A DNA stretch of 64,000 bases from Platanthera guangdongensis (lineage: Eukaryota; Streptophyta; Magnoliopsida; Asparagales; Orchidaceae). The notes beneath the pieces are model-generated. The model did no database searches, was not told the DNA's origin, and saw only the letters and a program-made list of their open reading frames with translations. Of the stretch, positions 23,650 to 32,936 are shown piece after piece. The position numbers were made by a program, and so were the translations under genes. The stretch lies in assembly GCA_039583875.1 (NCBI GenBank), contig CM077155.1:11201046-11265045 (forward strand), in the 5' to 3' direction. Positions within the stretch are counted from its first letter, which is position 1. Each line of letters begins with the position of its first letter.

Positions 23650-24113
23650 TGCATTAGATGTTAGCCACAATGGTCTGAAGGTTAGCCACCGTGGTCTGGT
23701 GGTTAGCCGCAGCGGTCTGGATAAAGCCGCAGTTGCGAACATATGGTTAACCACAACTACAGTCTAGTGGCAACCCACAGTTGCGGTCTGATGGCTTGCA
23801 ATAACTGCGTTCTGATGGTTAGCCGCAACTGCGGAGTGGTGGAAACCCGCAGTTGCGATCTGGCGGCCTGGACTGACGGTCTTCCCTGGCTATGTGGCGG
23901 GTTTCCTTAGTTGCCACCAGGTGTACCGTTGTTCATTGTATAGTGTGCGGTTTGACCATGTCAAACCGCATAGGTCGTCCGACTTGTATTTAGTCCCACA
24001 TCGATTATTGTATTCTCTCATCTCCTCAATTTTTTATAAATAAGAGGGCATACCTATGTAATGATTATCTTTTTGGAGCATTAAAATTTGCATTTATTTA
24101 GCTCTTTTTTACT
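23650..24113 (+). repeat. 5' LTR of RLC-B (truncated, 464 bp)
   Basis: It matches 28544-29008 end to end (464 against 465 bp), differing at scattered bases. It contains repeated CCGCAGTTGCGG / CCGCAACTGCGG near-palindromes (arms CCGCA and TGCGG) in the phrase GCGGTCTGGTGG. Confidence 0.93.
23992..24043 (+). promoter_or_regulatory. LTR promoter with USE-like box and TATA box, RLC-B 5' LTR
   Basis: AGTCCCACATCG (23992-24003) matches the upstream sequence element RTCCCACATCG of plant snRNA genes. TATAAATAA starts at 24035, leaving 31 bases between them. In plant snRNA genes a gap of about 33-34 bases goes with RNA polymerase II. The arrangement is kept in the 3' LTR. Function is inferred, not shown. 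Confidence 0.6.
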
Positions 24114-24125
24114 TGGTATTAGAGC
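24114..24125 (+). promoter_or_regulatory. Primer-binding site of RLC-B
   Basis: TGGTATTAGAGC, one base from the initiator-Met tRNA site TGGTATCAGAGC, immediately follows the LTR. Confidence 0.85.
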
Positions 24126-24374
24126 TAATCGGTCTTTTTCTCCGTCTTGTTCGCGGTTTGCTTTTTTAACCGCTTCCGGCTTCTTTTCTGTTCTATTCGA
24201 GCGACTTACTTTTTGTTCACGCGGCTTCTTCCCTCCCTGCCCTCCCTTGCTTGTTGCTTCTCTGCGGCTTGCCTTCTCCTGTTCGCGCGGCTTGTTTCTT
24301 TTGCTCGTGTGGTCTCTCTGTTCTTTTATTCGTGCGGTTTGTTTGGTTAACCATGCAGCTTGCTGCTTTTCCCC

Positions 24375-25265
24375 ATGGACACTCCATCTTCTTCTGCCAC
24401 TTCCTCTGCTCCTCTCTCTCTTTCTTCTACTTCTACTTCTGGTAATTTGGGTACTTCATCTAAGCTTATCGGTCCAAATTACCTGGACTGGAGTGTGTCC
24501 TTTATTTTTCTTTTACGCTCTCAGCGTAGGCACTCTCATTTGACCAATGATCCCCCTCCTATTGGCTAAGCCACTTATGATGATTGGGATGTTGTCGATG
24601 CCTTGGTTCGCACTTGGTTAGCCAACAGTTTGTCTGATGAGTGTCTTCCTGTCATTAGACATGACCAAATGGTCAAGGCTGCGTGGAAACATCTTGCTGC
24701 TTTATATTCCAAGGGAGCTCAAACTTCGCGCATTTATACTTTATATACAGATCTTTTTGCTCGCCCTGTTTATGACTCCTGCTGCTTATCAGGAGGTCGA
24801 AAGTCTTGGTGCTGAACTTCTTCAGCATCATCCTTTCTCTGCTGATCTTGCTGAACAACAAAAAAACTTTCATGAGCTTCTTGTCGTCTGCTACTTGCTT
24901 CGTCTTCCTAACTCGAATGACATGATTTGTCAACAGATTCTAGGAGAGGCGGATACTCCGAATCTAGATGGTACTGCTGCTCGCATTTCCGTTGTTATAA
25001 CTCTGCTTTAAAGTCCTTTGCATCCCTCTCCTTCTCATGATATTGTTGCTCATCCTGCACGTCATGACAACTCTGGTGGTCGAGGTGGCCGTACTAGAGG
25101 CCGTGGTTATTTTAAGTTTCTCTGCTCTCATTGTGGTAGAGTTGACCCCTTGGTTGATCGTTGCTGGACCAAACATCCTCACCTCCGTCCTGCTTCTGCT
25201 GATTCTGCCAAGAAGTCTACTTCTTCCCTTGCTACTTCTAATGCTGCTCAGTTAGCTACTACAGG
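24375..25265 (+). pseudogene. Copia Gag of RLC-B, broken
   Basis: From the ATG at 24375 the protein starts MDTPSSSATSSAP and continues through GPNYLDWSVSF, where TAA interrupts at 24567. It resumes with YDDWDVVDALVRTWL and VKAAWKHLAALYSKG, shifts frame near 24760, and goes on to LAEQQKNFHELLVVCYLLRL. A Gly-Arg stretch (GGRGGRTRGRGY) precedes a zinc knuckle at about 25117-25170 (CSHCGRVDPLVDRCWTKHP) whose usual His is not in place. Gag packages the element RNA. Confidence 0.85.
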
Positions 25266-25497
25266 TAGGTAGCTCATTGATTCTGGGGATATTAATCATA
25301 TGACGAGGAATTCTCGTCTTTTCTCTTCTCTTTACAAAAGTAACAGGTTACCTCCGATTCTTATTGCTGATGGTTCTCCGTCCCCAGTTCATGGGTTTAG
25401 CACAGTGCATGTTACTCATTCTCTTCAACTTCAGGACACTGTCTATATCCCGAACTTGTCATGCAATCTTCTTTCTATCACCGCCCTTTACAAATAG
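25266..25497 (+). pseudogene. Copia aspartic protease of RLC-B
   Basis: LIDSGDINHMTRNSRLFSSL carries the D-S-G active motif, followed by VYIPNLSCNLLSITALYK, the usual C-terminal signature. A TAG just before it and another at 25495 separate it from gag and integrase. The active triad is intact but the frame is not. Confidence 0.85.
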
Positions 25498-25739
25498 TTG
25501 AAATGTGAAGCTATTTTTACTGCTTCTACTTGTGCTTTTCAGGTTCCTCAATCCAAGGAGACGATTGCTAATGGGACTGAAAGCGGCAACTTATTCTATC
25601 TTGATACTTCTTCTACTTTTTCTATCCCTCTCCTTTACTTTAGTGACATCTTCGGCTTGGACATCCTCCTCCTCAGATTCTTTATCAACTTTTACCTCAT
25701 TTATCTCGAGGAGACTCTTTTCTTCATTATGAGGCTTGT

Positions 25740-26700
25740 CAATTTACAAACATCACCTATCTACTTTTTCTGCTAAGAATGGGCGTAGTTCTTCTCGTCC
25801 TTTTGAAATTATATATTTGGATATATGAGGCCCTGCTCCTACTTAGATTATTGGTAGGGGTAGTTTGTATTTTGTGACTTTTATTGATGATTTTTCTCGT
25901 TGTACGTGATTGTATTTGCTCCACGAACGCTCTGAATTTTTTTCAATTTTCACTATGTTTTATAGTGAGATTCGTACACAATTTGACACCCATATTAAAA
26001 TTCTTCGATCTGATAATACTAAAGAGTATCTTAGTCAACAATTCACATCATTTTGTATGGATCATGACATTGTTCATCAGACTACTTGTCCTTACACGTC
26101 ACAACAGAATGGCGTTGCTGAACGAAAGAATCACCATCTTCTTGATGTGGCTCGTAGTATTCTCACTCATATGCATGTTCCCAAGTCTTATTGGGATCAT
26201 GATATTCTTCTCTCTTGTTTTCTCATTAATCGAGTATCGTCGCCAGTTCTTGATGGGAAGACACCCTTTTCTATCATGCATCCTGATGCGAGTCCTTTTC
26301 CTTTACCTCCACATGTCTTTGGGTGCACAACTTTTGTTCACTCTCCTTCTTCTAGTCGTGACAAACTGTCCCCTCGCTCGATTAATTGCATCTTTCTTGG
26401 TTATTGTCCAACACAGAAAGGATACACATGTTATGATCATGTGCTCCGCCGACATTATGTTTCAGCTGATGTCACTTTCTTTGAGGATGTTTCATTCTTT
26501 TCACCTTCCTCTATTCTCCCTTCTTTTGGTGATTCAGTTTCTTTTACTCTTGTGTCGACACCTTTTGTAGAGCCTGCACTTCCTTCTTTTCTCTCTGATT
26601 CTTCTGTTGAGCTGCTGCCAACAGCTCCTGGTCCAGTAGTCTCTCCTTTGGATGGAACTGAGCCCGTAGATAGGACTGACCTTGATCTTCCGATTGCTCT
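25740..26700 (+). pseudogene. Copia integrase of RLC-B
   Basis: The first catalytic Asp lies in a frame reading YLDI then a stop (25820-25835), in place of the usual D-x-W-G-P. The long open part (25910-26923) has ILRSDNTKEYLS and GVAERKNHHLLDVARS with the other two acidic residues. The C-terminal part FGCTTFVHSP...CIFLGYCPTQKGY and a Ser-Pro-rich linker follow. Confidence 0.92.
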
Positions 26701-26789
26701 CCAGAAAAGTGTTCGTTCATGCACTCAACATCCTCTTCGTGATGTGGTATCTTATGCACGACTGTCTCCTCTATCTCAGAGCTTTGATC

Positions 26790-27705
26790 TTGCTCTCTCG
26801 GTAACTGTTCTTCCTGCGTATTATCATGATGCTCTATTCATTCCTCATTGGAAAGCTGTTATGGATGAAGAGATGAAAACTCTGACTGAACGGGGTACTT
26901 GGTCTCTTGTTCCTACCCCCTAGAGCTGATGTGGTTGGGTGTCGCTGGGTCTTTGTCATCAAATATCTTCATGATGGTACTGTTGATCGATACAAAGCTC
27001 GACTTGTCTCCAAAGGGTTTACACAAACCTATGTTGTGGATTTCTATGACACGTTCTCTCCTATTGCTTGGATTACTACGATCCGAGTGCTTTTCTCTGT
27101 GGCTGTAAACAGAGATTGGGAACTATCTCAGTTGGATGTCAAGAATACCTTTTTTATGATGATTTGAATGAGACGGTTTATATGGAGCCACCTCTAGGGT
27201 ATGTTTCTCACGGAGAGTCTTAGGTGTGTAAATTGAAGAAGGTCATCTATGGTCTTAAGCAAAGCCCGAGAGCCTGGTTTGACAAGTTCAACGAAGTTAT
27301 TTTTGTTGTTGGATTTGTTCGGAGCGCTGTAGATCACTCTTTGTTTATTCAAAAATCCTCGGCTAGTCTTGTTATTCTTGCAGTGTGTGTGGATGACATT
27401 CTTCTTACATGGGATGATAGGAAAGGTATTGATATGACAAATAAGCATCTGCTTCGACATTTTGTTACCAAGTATATGGGGTCTCCTAAGTACTTTCTGG
27501 GGATTGAGATATCTCAGAAACCTAGTTCTATTATTCTTTCACAGCGGAAGTGTGACTTGGATCTTTTGCAAGAAACATGTCTTCTTGGGACTAAACCTGC
27601 TTGGTCCCCTATGACTGTTAGAGATGACAAATACTGGAGTGAGACTTCTCCTCTTCTTGAAGATGTCACCAGGTACAAACGTCTTGTCGGTAAACTCATC
27701 TAACA
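26790..27705 (+). pseudogene. Copia reverse transcriptase of RLC-B
   Basis: Frames change near 26920 and 27165. Visible landmarks are [59 protein letters not shown] and the active site AVCVDDILLTW (C-V-D-D variant of Y-V-D-D, both Asp kept). YFLGIEI and YKRLVGKLI end the block. The enzyme copies the element RNA. Confidence 0.92.
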
Positions 27706-27859
27706 GTCACAAGTCCATATATTTGCTATTTAGTAGGGAGAGTGAGCCAATTTATGCAAGCCCCCAAGGAATGTCATATAAAGCCAGCTCTAAAGATTCT
27801 CAAGTATGTAAAAGGTGCACCAAGAAAATGGCTCTTATTTTAACGAAAGGGACATTTAA

Positions 27860-28335
27860 AGGTAGAGGCTTATTTTGATGCCAGCTATGCAAATGACAAA
27901 GGAGACAGGAAGTCGACATCTAGTTTCTGTACATTCATTGGAGGTAATCTGGTCAGTTGGAAGAGTAAGAAACAAACTGTAGTTGCCAGATCGAGTGCAA
28001 AAGCAGAGTACAGAAACATGACTCTGACTGCTTGCGAGCTGAAGTGGCTTCAGACACTCTTGCTAGATCTGAGAGAGTTTTATGATCATCCCCTACCGAT
28101 GTTCTGTGACAACAAAATAGCTATATACATTTCAAAGAATCCGGTCTTTCATGAGAGAACGAAGCATATTGAAGTAGATTGTCATTTGATCAGAGAAGAG
28201 ATTCTAAAAAATCAAATATGTACGTCGTTTGTTACCGCTGATAAGGAGCTAGTTGATTTCTTCACGAAGCCGGTTACTTCTTTCACGGAAGTTTGTAGCA
28301 AGCTGGTCATGGTTGACATATATGCTCCAGCTTGA
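27860..28335 (+). pseudogene. Copia RNase H of RLC-B
   Basis: The segment reads AYFDASYANDKGDRKSTSSF, SWKSKKQTVVARSSAKAEYR, then ELKWLQTLLLDL, FCDNKIAIYISKNPVFHERT and KHIEVDCHLIREEI, ending DIYAPA before a stop. The order and motifs are those of copia RNase H. From 28018 to 28335 the frame is uninterrupted. Confidence 0.92.
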
Positions 28336-28342
28336 GGGGGAG
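28331..28342 (+). promoter_or_regulatory. Polypurine tract of RLC-B
   Basis: TTGAGGGGGAG lies between the RNase H stop codon and the LTR start TGTTGGAACC. Confidence 0.9.
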
Positions 28343-29008
28343 TGTTGGAACCAGAGTTCGGGCGGTTGGCCGAACAAGTCGCAGCGATTTGTCTAGTCGG
28401 CATTCTGACGGTTTGGACCAGCGACCTATCTGGTCAGCGATCTGGCGGTGTGGTCTTGCGGGTTGTCCGTTCAGCCATCTGGCAGTTTGGCACAACGTTC
28501 TATTTTGTAGCATCTCCAGCGGGTTGATTTGAGGCCGCAGTATTGCATCAGATGTTAGCCGCAGCGGTCTAAAGGTTAGCCATTGCGGTCTGGTGGTTAG
28601 CTGCAGTGGTATGGATAAAGCCGCAGCTGCGGACAGATGGTTAACCGCAACTGCGGTCTGGTGGGAACCTGCAGTTGCGGTCTGATGGCTTGCATCAGCT
28701 GCGTTCTGATGGTTAGCCGCAACTGTGGTCTGGTGGAAACCCGCAGTTGCGGTCTGACGGTTTGTACTGGCAGTCTTCCCTGGGTATGTGGCAGGTTTTC
28801 TTAGTTGCAGCCATGTGTACAGTTGTTCATTGTATAGTGTGCGGTTTGACCATGTCAAACCGCATAGGCCGCCCGACTTGTATTTAGTCCCACATCGATT
28901 GTTGTATTCTCTCATCTCCCCCGTTTTCTATAAATAAATGGGGCATACCTATGCAATGATTATCTTTTTGGAGCAATAAAATTTGCATTTATTTAGCTCT
29001 TTTTTACT
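28343..29008 (+). repeat. 3' LTR of RLC-B (666 bp)
   Basis: It starts TGTTGGAACC and ends CTTTTTTACT, the same end as the 5' copy. It carries the CCGCA/TGCGG near-palindromes. A USE-like AGTCCCACATCG (28886-28897) and TATAAATA (from 28929) are again 31 bases apart. Confidence 0.93.
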
Positions 29009-29049
29009 GTGACAGCCTGTTTTCTTTAGCAAATATCAAAATGAGCTTG

Positions 29050-29443
29050 CTTAGCTGGCCGAAAAAAACTTTACTTTTCACTGATATCGCTTATTAGTCC
29101 CATATCGCCAAAATTACATCATATCTCCTTGTATATAAGAAGCATACCCAACTTAATTCTTGTTTGTTTTCTACTGTTTGACTTTGTTAAATTCAAGGCT
29201 TGGTGGGCCCAATGGTATTTTTTTCAAACGTAGCAAAGAACGAACGATCAAAATTGATTTGGATGCCTACCATATTACACCGCGCAATTGTAACGACTCC
29301 CGATATTTCTTTGTATATATAATGAGTGACAGTGCACGGGGCGCCCCGTGTCCCGCACGACAGTACCCGTCCGTGACGGGTTTGCTTAGCTGGCCGAAAA
29401 AACTTTACTTTTCACTGTTATCTCTTATTAGTCCCACATCGCC
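29050..29443. repeat. Dispersed repeat block: two 63-bp copies around a fourth TATA-centred unit
   Basis: CTTGCTTAGCTGGCCGAAAA through TTAGTCCCA(C/T)ATCGCC occurs at about 29050-29112 and 29381-29443. Between them, 29281-29385 is a fourth copy of the CGCGCAAT...TATATATAATGAGTGACAG unit seen at 18987-19500. The first 63-bp copy is followed by 25 bases and TATATAAG, a USE-TATA spacing like that of polymerase III snRNA genes, but no snRNA-like sequence follows. Confidence 0.65.
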
Positions 29444-29444
29444 G

Positions 29445-29760
29445 GCGATCTGGCAGGGTCACCGCCGGCGTTGCCCTGCCCGTGAGCCCTAAACCCGGGG
29501 TTCACGGGTAGGGCCATCGCCGGCAGTGGCTCTACCCGTGAGCCATAAACTTGGGGCACACGAGCAAGGCCACAACCAGCAGTGGCCCTGCATGTAAGCC
29601 CTAAACTTGGGGATCACGAGCAGGGCCACTGCCGGCGATGGCCCTGCCGATTCGCCTCTGGCCTACCTTCGCTGGGGGCGCCAACATCCGACGACCCCAT
29701 CTGTAGGGTCTGGTCAGGCCTACACCGACTTCGGCGGTGTGGGCCTCAATTTTTTTAAAA
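29445..29760. repeat. GC-rich dispersed repeat, copy 2
   Basis: Tandem phrases of the type GAGCCCTAAACCCGGGGTTC, ACGGGTAGGGCCA and CGCCGGCAGTGGC occur about three times with a period near 60 bp. Similar phrases are at 17216-17424. No frame looks like a gene. Confidence 0.6.
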
Positions 29761-29824
29761 TAAAAAACATCGCCGGCGGAGCCTGACAGCTAGGGAGGGG
29801 TATTTTCGGAAGATCTTGCTTTTA

Positions 29825-29845
29825 ATATATGTATATGTATGTATG

Positions 29846-29929
<84 letters not shown>
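29825..29929. repeat. TA microsatellite at the MULE left edge
   Basis: GTATGTATGTA changes to uninterrupted TA repeats of about 85 bp, ending at the first base of the MULE inverted repeat. Confidence 0.97.
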
Positions 29930-29930
<1 letters not shown>

Positions 29931-30022
29931 GGGTTAATTACCGGTACCTCCCTTGTAAGTTTCTATAATTACAGGTTGCACCCCTCTTAGTTTCAAAATT
30001 ACAATTACCTCCCCTCAAAAGT
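29930..30022 (+). repeat. Left terminal inverted repeat of the MULE
   Basis: AGGGTTAATTACC, then ATAATTACAGGTTGCACCCC and ATTACCTCCCCTCA. The reverse complement of the right end reads the same apart from about ten bases missing near base 13 and scattered changes. Confidence 0.92.
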
Positions 30023-30648
30023 TATACATTTTACCAACAGTTCCAATCCATCCAAAACATGTAACTTTTGTGTTTAAAATGCCAAAATAAGCTTAGGGTT
30101 ATTAAAACAACAAGCTTTTCTATCAGGCGTGACTTCCACCATTTTTCGGCCGCTTCTTCATCTCTCGCGACACACGTGCCTTGGGCATTTTTCCACCGCG
30201 CTTCCCCTCTCTGGTGTCATCCGCCATTTTCCGGTGCCATTTCCGGTGGCATTTTCTTTTCAGTGAGGCTGCATTGTCCGATGAGGCTCCCTTGTTTGGT
30301 GACGACTCCTTGTTTGCTTCCAGCGAGGTCCTACCGCAGCTTCGGTTCTTCAGGTGAGCCTCTTTGTTCTTTGGTTCTTCCAGGGAGGTTGCCTTATACA
30401 GTGAACCTGTTAACAATATCATTATATTATGTATTTGGAACACCAAGCCTAGTTAGTTTACCTCTTTGTTCTTTTTGTGTGTTAGTCCACCTTTTAGTTA
30501 ATTCCTTTTTTGTTAACATATCTAGTCTCTATCATGTTATTTATTCTAACTATGTGTACATACTGCTTTGATAGTCACGAGGAACGTCAATGTGGAAGAT
30601 GAGATGGAAGAATTACTAAGTTGTGATGAATTTGAAGTGAGTGATAGT

Positions 30649-30653
30649 GATGT
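30649..30653 (+). repeat. Target-site duplication GATGT, left copy (RLC-N1)
   Basis: GATGT precedes the LTR start TGTTGGG and is repeated exactly after the 3' LTR end (34951-34955). Five bases is the copia norm. Confidence 0.95.
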
Positions 30654-31864
30654 TGTTGGGTACATTGGAATCTATGTACCTGATTTGAAGAAGCCTCACC
30701 CTTCTCAATAATATACATCAAGGTGTATTTGATGTGCTTTGAGTTTATTTGTGCAGGTTAAGTAACTGCAGGATTGCAGGAAAAGTTTCTAAGTCCATGT
30801 GTCGACACCTAGAGGTGAAGTGTCGACACTTAAGAAGACTTGTATCGACACCTAGAGAAGCTGTGTCGACACTTGGAGTAATTGTGTCGACACCAGAAAG
30901 GCAGAGTCGACACCAGAAGAAAAGTGTCGACACATACATGCTGTGTCGACACACAGTGAAGAATTGTCTACATAATCAGTGTCGACACCCAGAGAAACTT
31001 TGTCGACATCAAAAGTGTCGACACCAGGAGGCTATGTCGACACTCAGCGAACTTCAACAAAGTTTAAGTACAAGTGTCGACACAAAGGAGATGTGTTGAC
31101 ACTCAGCAAGATTTCAACACATGAAGGCAAGTGTCGACACAAAGGAGATGTGTCGACACTCGGCGAGATTTCAACACATGAAGGCAAGTGTCGACACAAA
31201 GGAGATGTGTCGACACTCGGCGAGATTTCAACACATGAAGGCATGTGTCGACACAAAGGAGATGTATCGACACTCAGCAAAGTTTCAACACATGAAGGCA
31301 TGTGTCGACATGAAGAAGATGTGTCTACACTTAGCAAGTTTCAACACAAGGAGTTGTGTCGACACAAAGGAGTTGTGTCGACACATAGCAGAAATCAACT
31401 AAGTATTGAAGAAGAAGTACTTATGTCGACACACTCAATAAGTGTCGACACATTCTACAGAAGACTTGTGTCGACACACAGAATCAGTGTCAACACATTC
31501 TAAAGAAGCAGTGTCGAGAAGCTGTTACAACAACACAAGGAGTTGTGTCGACACCATCAAGGCTAGTGTCGACACTTAGTCTACTTGTGTCGACACTTAG
31601 TCTATTTGTGTCGACACATAATGACTATCTGTCTCGACACTTTCAGACAGTGACAGAGATTTCAAGAAGTGAACGGATGACTTGACAGTTGCTAATTCAA
31701 CCGGTCAACTGCAACTGTCAGAGCTGTCAGAAGGTTGTTAGAAACCGGATCAGCCAGTTACATTGGAGGAAGACTATTTATAGACCTTTTTCCTTCGACA
31801 GAAATGAGAATGAAGTAATCAATGAATGGAAAAACAACACAATAAAGAAGAAGACATTCAAGAA
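30654..31864 (+). repeat. 5' LTR of RLC-N1, 3'-truncated
   Basis: It matches the 3' LTR from its TGTT(A/G)GGTACATT start to ACAACACAA(T/C)AAAGAAGAA, then diverges. It contains about 30 TGTCGACA motifs. Confidence 0.92.
30798..31640. repeat. GTGTCGACAC palindrome array, 5' LTR
   Basis: A 10-bp perfect palindrome GTGTCGACAC is repeated every 15-30 bp. At 31072-31300 it is organised in 57-bp higher-order units (two palindromes plus ATTTCAACACATGAAGGC). Because 57 is a multiple of three and the motif holds no stop, frames stay open on both strands; they are not genes. Confidence 0.95.
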
Positions 31865-31866
31865 CA

Positions 31867-32552
31867 CAATAATTGACTATTTGAATGCTCAAATTAGATT
31901 CCAGAAAGATGATCTTAGGGATCATATGGAGAGAGAAGTCATAAAGGGGGAGAGGGTACTAGTCAAAGCCGGCTCTGATCATGCAAAATGGATTTCAAAC
32001 TCTATCAGAGCTACCCTTGGATATCCACCTTTATGTGATGATGATAATATGGCAGAGTCTGGCATAAATCCTGCATACTTTGGAGGAGAGCAAGCTGAAG
32101 TGGCTCAAGTGATTTACCCTCCTGCTGATTTTGACATGATACATCAGGAGGTACAGTCTATGTATAGTCCTCCTGAGGGTAATCAGAATATTATTCTTGA
32201 GAAAGTTGTACAGCCTGTGCTAGAGGCAGTTCTAAAAGAACAAGAGGCTCAATTATCAAAGAAAAGGTTCAGAGAGCAAGCTGAATTAAGGCCAGACTTT
32301 GAGCAATGGAGCCCAACCTCTAGGAATATCATATTGACTGCTTGGAAGGCTGCTAAGGATAATTTCCTAGAGAGAGGCAAATGGTATTCTGACCAGGAAT
32401 GGAAGAAACATGAGGCTAGGAAAGTGGCCATAATACAATACAGAAGGAAGGCTAAATCAGGGAAGCTACCTCCTAATGTACAGGAGCCTAGCAAGTATTT
32501 CACTAAGCCTTATCACTATTTTGAAAGACAGAAGATAAGGGCTGAAGAATAG
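31867..32552 (+). pseudogene. 3' ORF remnant of RLC-N1
   Basis: About 228 codons are open after the LTR break. They read IDYLNAQIRFQKDDLRDHME, then FEQWSPTSRNIILTAWKAA and PSKYFTKPYHYFERQKIRAE before a stop. It is hydrophilic and mostly helical, with no signal peptide or membrane segment. It lies about 370 bp before the polypurine tract, as the extra ORF of RLC-A does. The N-terminal part was lost with pol. I know of no function for it; it may be the C-terminal half of the so-called envelope-like protein of SIRE elements. Confidence 0.6.
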
Positions 32553-32924
32553 AAAAAAAAAAGATCTTAAAGGGAAGAAGCCTGCTGATGACAATGAAGC
32601 TCCTGTTCAAGCAAAGATTCAATCTGGAAAGGGCATTGTTATCAAGGAACCAGAGCAGCCATAGAATAGAAATTTTCTTAAGTTTACAATTTCTAATCAT
32701 TTGCATTTAACTCTATGTAAACTTTTGATTAATGAAAATGTTTGAAGTTGTAAGAACAATGTTATATGTTCAATCTATTACATTATTGCTCTGAGATAAT
32801 TGTTTATACATGTTCTGTTTATACATGTTTAGTTCTTACCCTGTCATTTAATATTGTTATACATCATATTGAGTATTTGTTATGTATGGTGTATATCATT
32901 GACTAAGGGTTATGACTTCTCTAA

Positions 32925-32936
32925 ATAGGGGGAGAT
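32925..32936 (+). promoter_or_regulatory. Polypurine tract of RLC-N1
   Basis: AATAGGGGGAGAT precedes TGTTAGGTAC. Confidence 0.9.

Larger units (their letters stand above)
23650..29008 (+). mobile_element. Ty1/copia retrotransposon RLC-B, 5' LTR truncated
   Basis: LTR-like repeats at 23650-24113 and 28343-29008 enclose a primer-binding site, gag, protease, integrase, reverse transcriptase, RNase H and a polypurine tract in copia order. The first 201 bp of the LTR (28343-28543) are absent from the 5' copy, which starts next to a microsatellite. Stops occur in every domain. The right flank starts GTGAC; no left duplication can be sought because that edge is gone. Confidence 0.94.

Noticed and set aside
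23454..23767. His-Thr-Arg and Cys-Gly-rich frames in the CA/CG microsatellite
   Set aside because: Simple-sequence translation in several frames at once.
29095..29160. A polymerase III snRNA gene (USE-like box, 25 bases, TATATAAG)
   Set aside because: No U6, U3 or other snRNA sequence follows the expected start, and the USE-like block is part of a repeat found twice nearby.
30068..30571. A 167-codon frame inside the MULE left part
   Set aside because: It has no domain, is rich in Ser and Leu, overlaps the position of the untranslated leader, and does not join the transposase frame. An intron acceptor near 30571 suggests it is noncoding.
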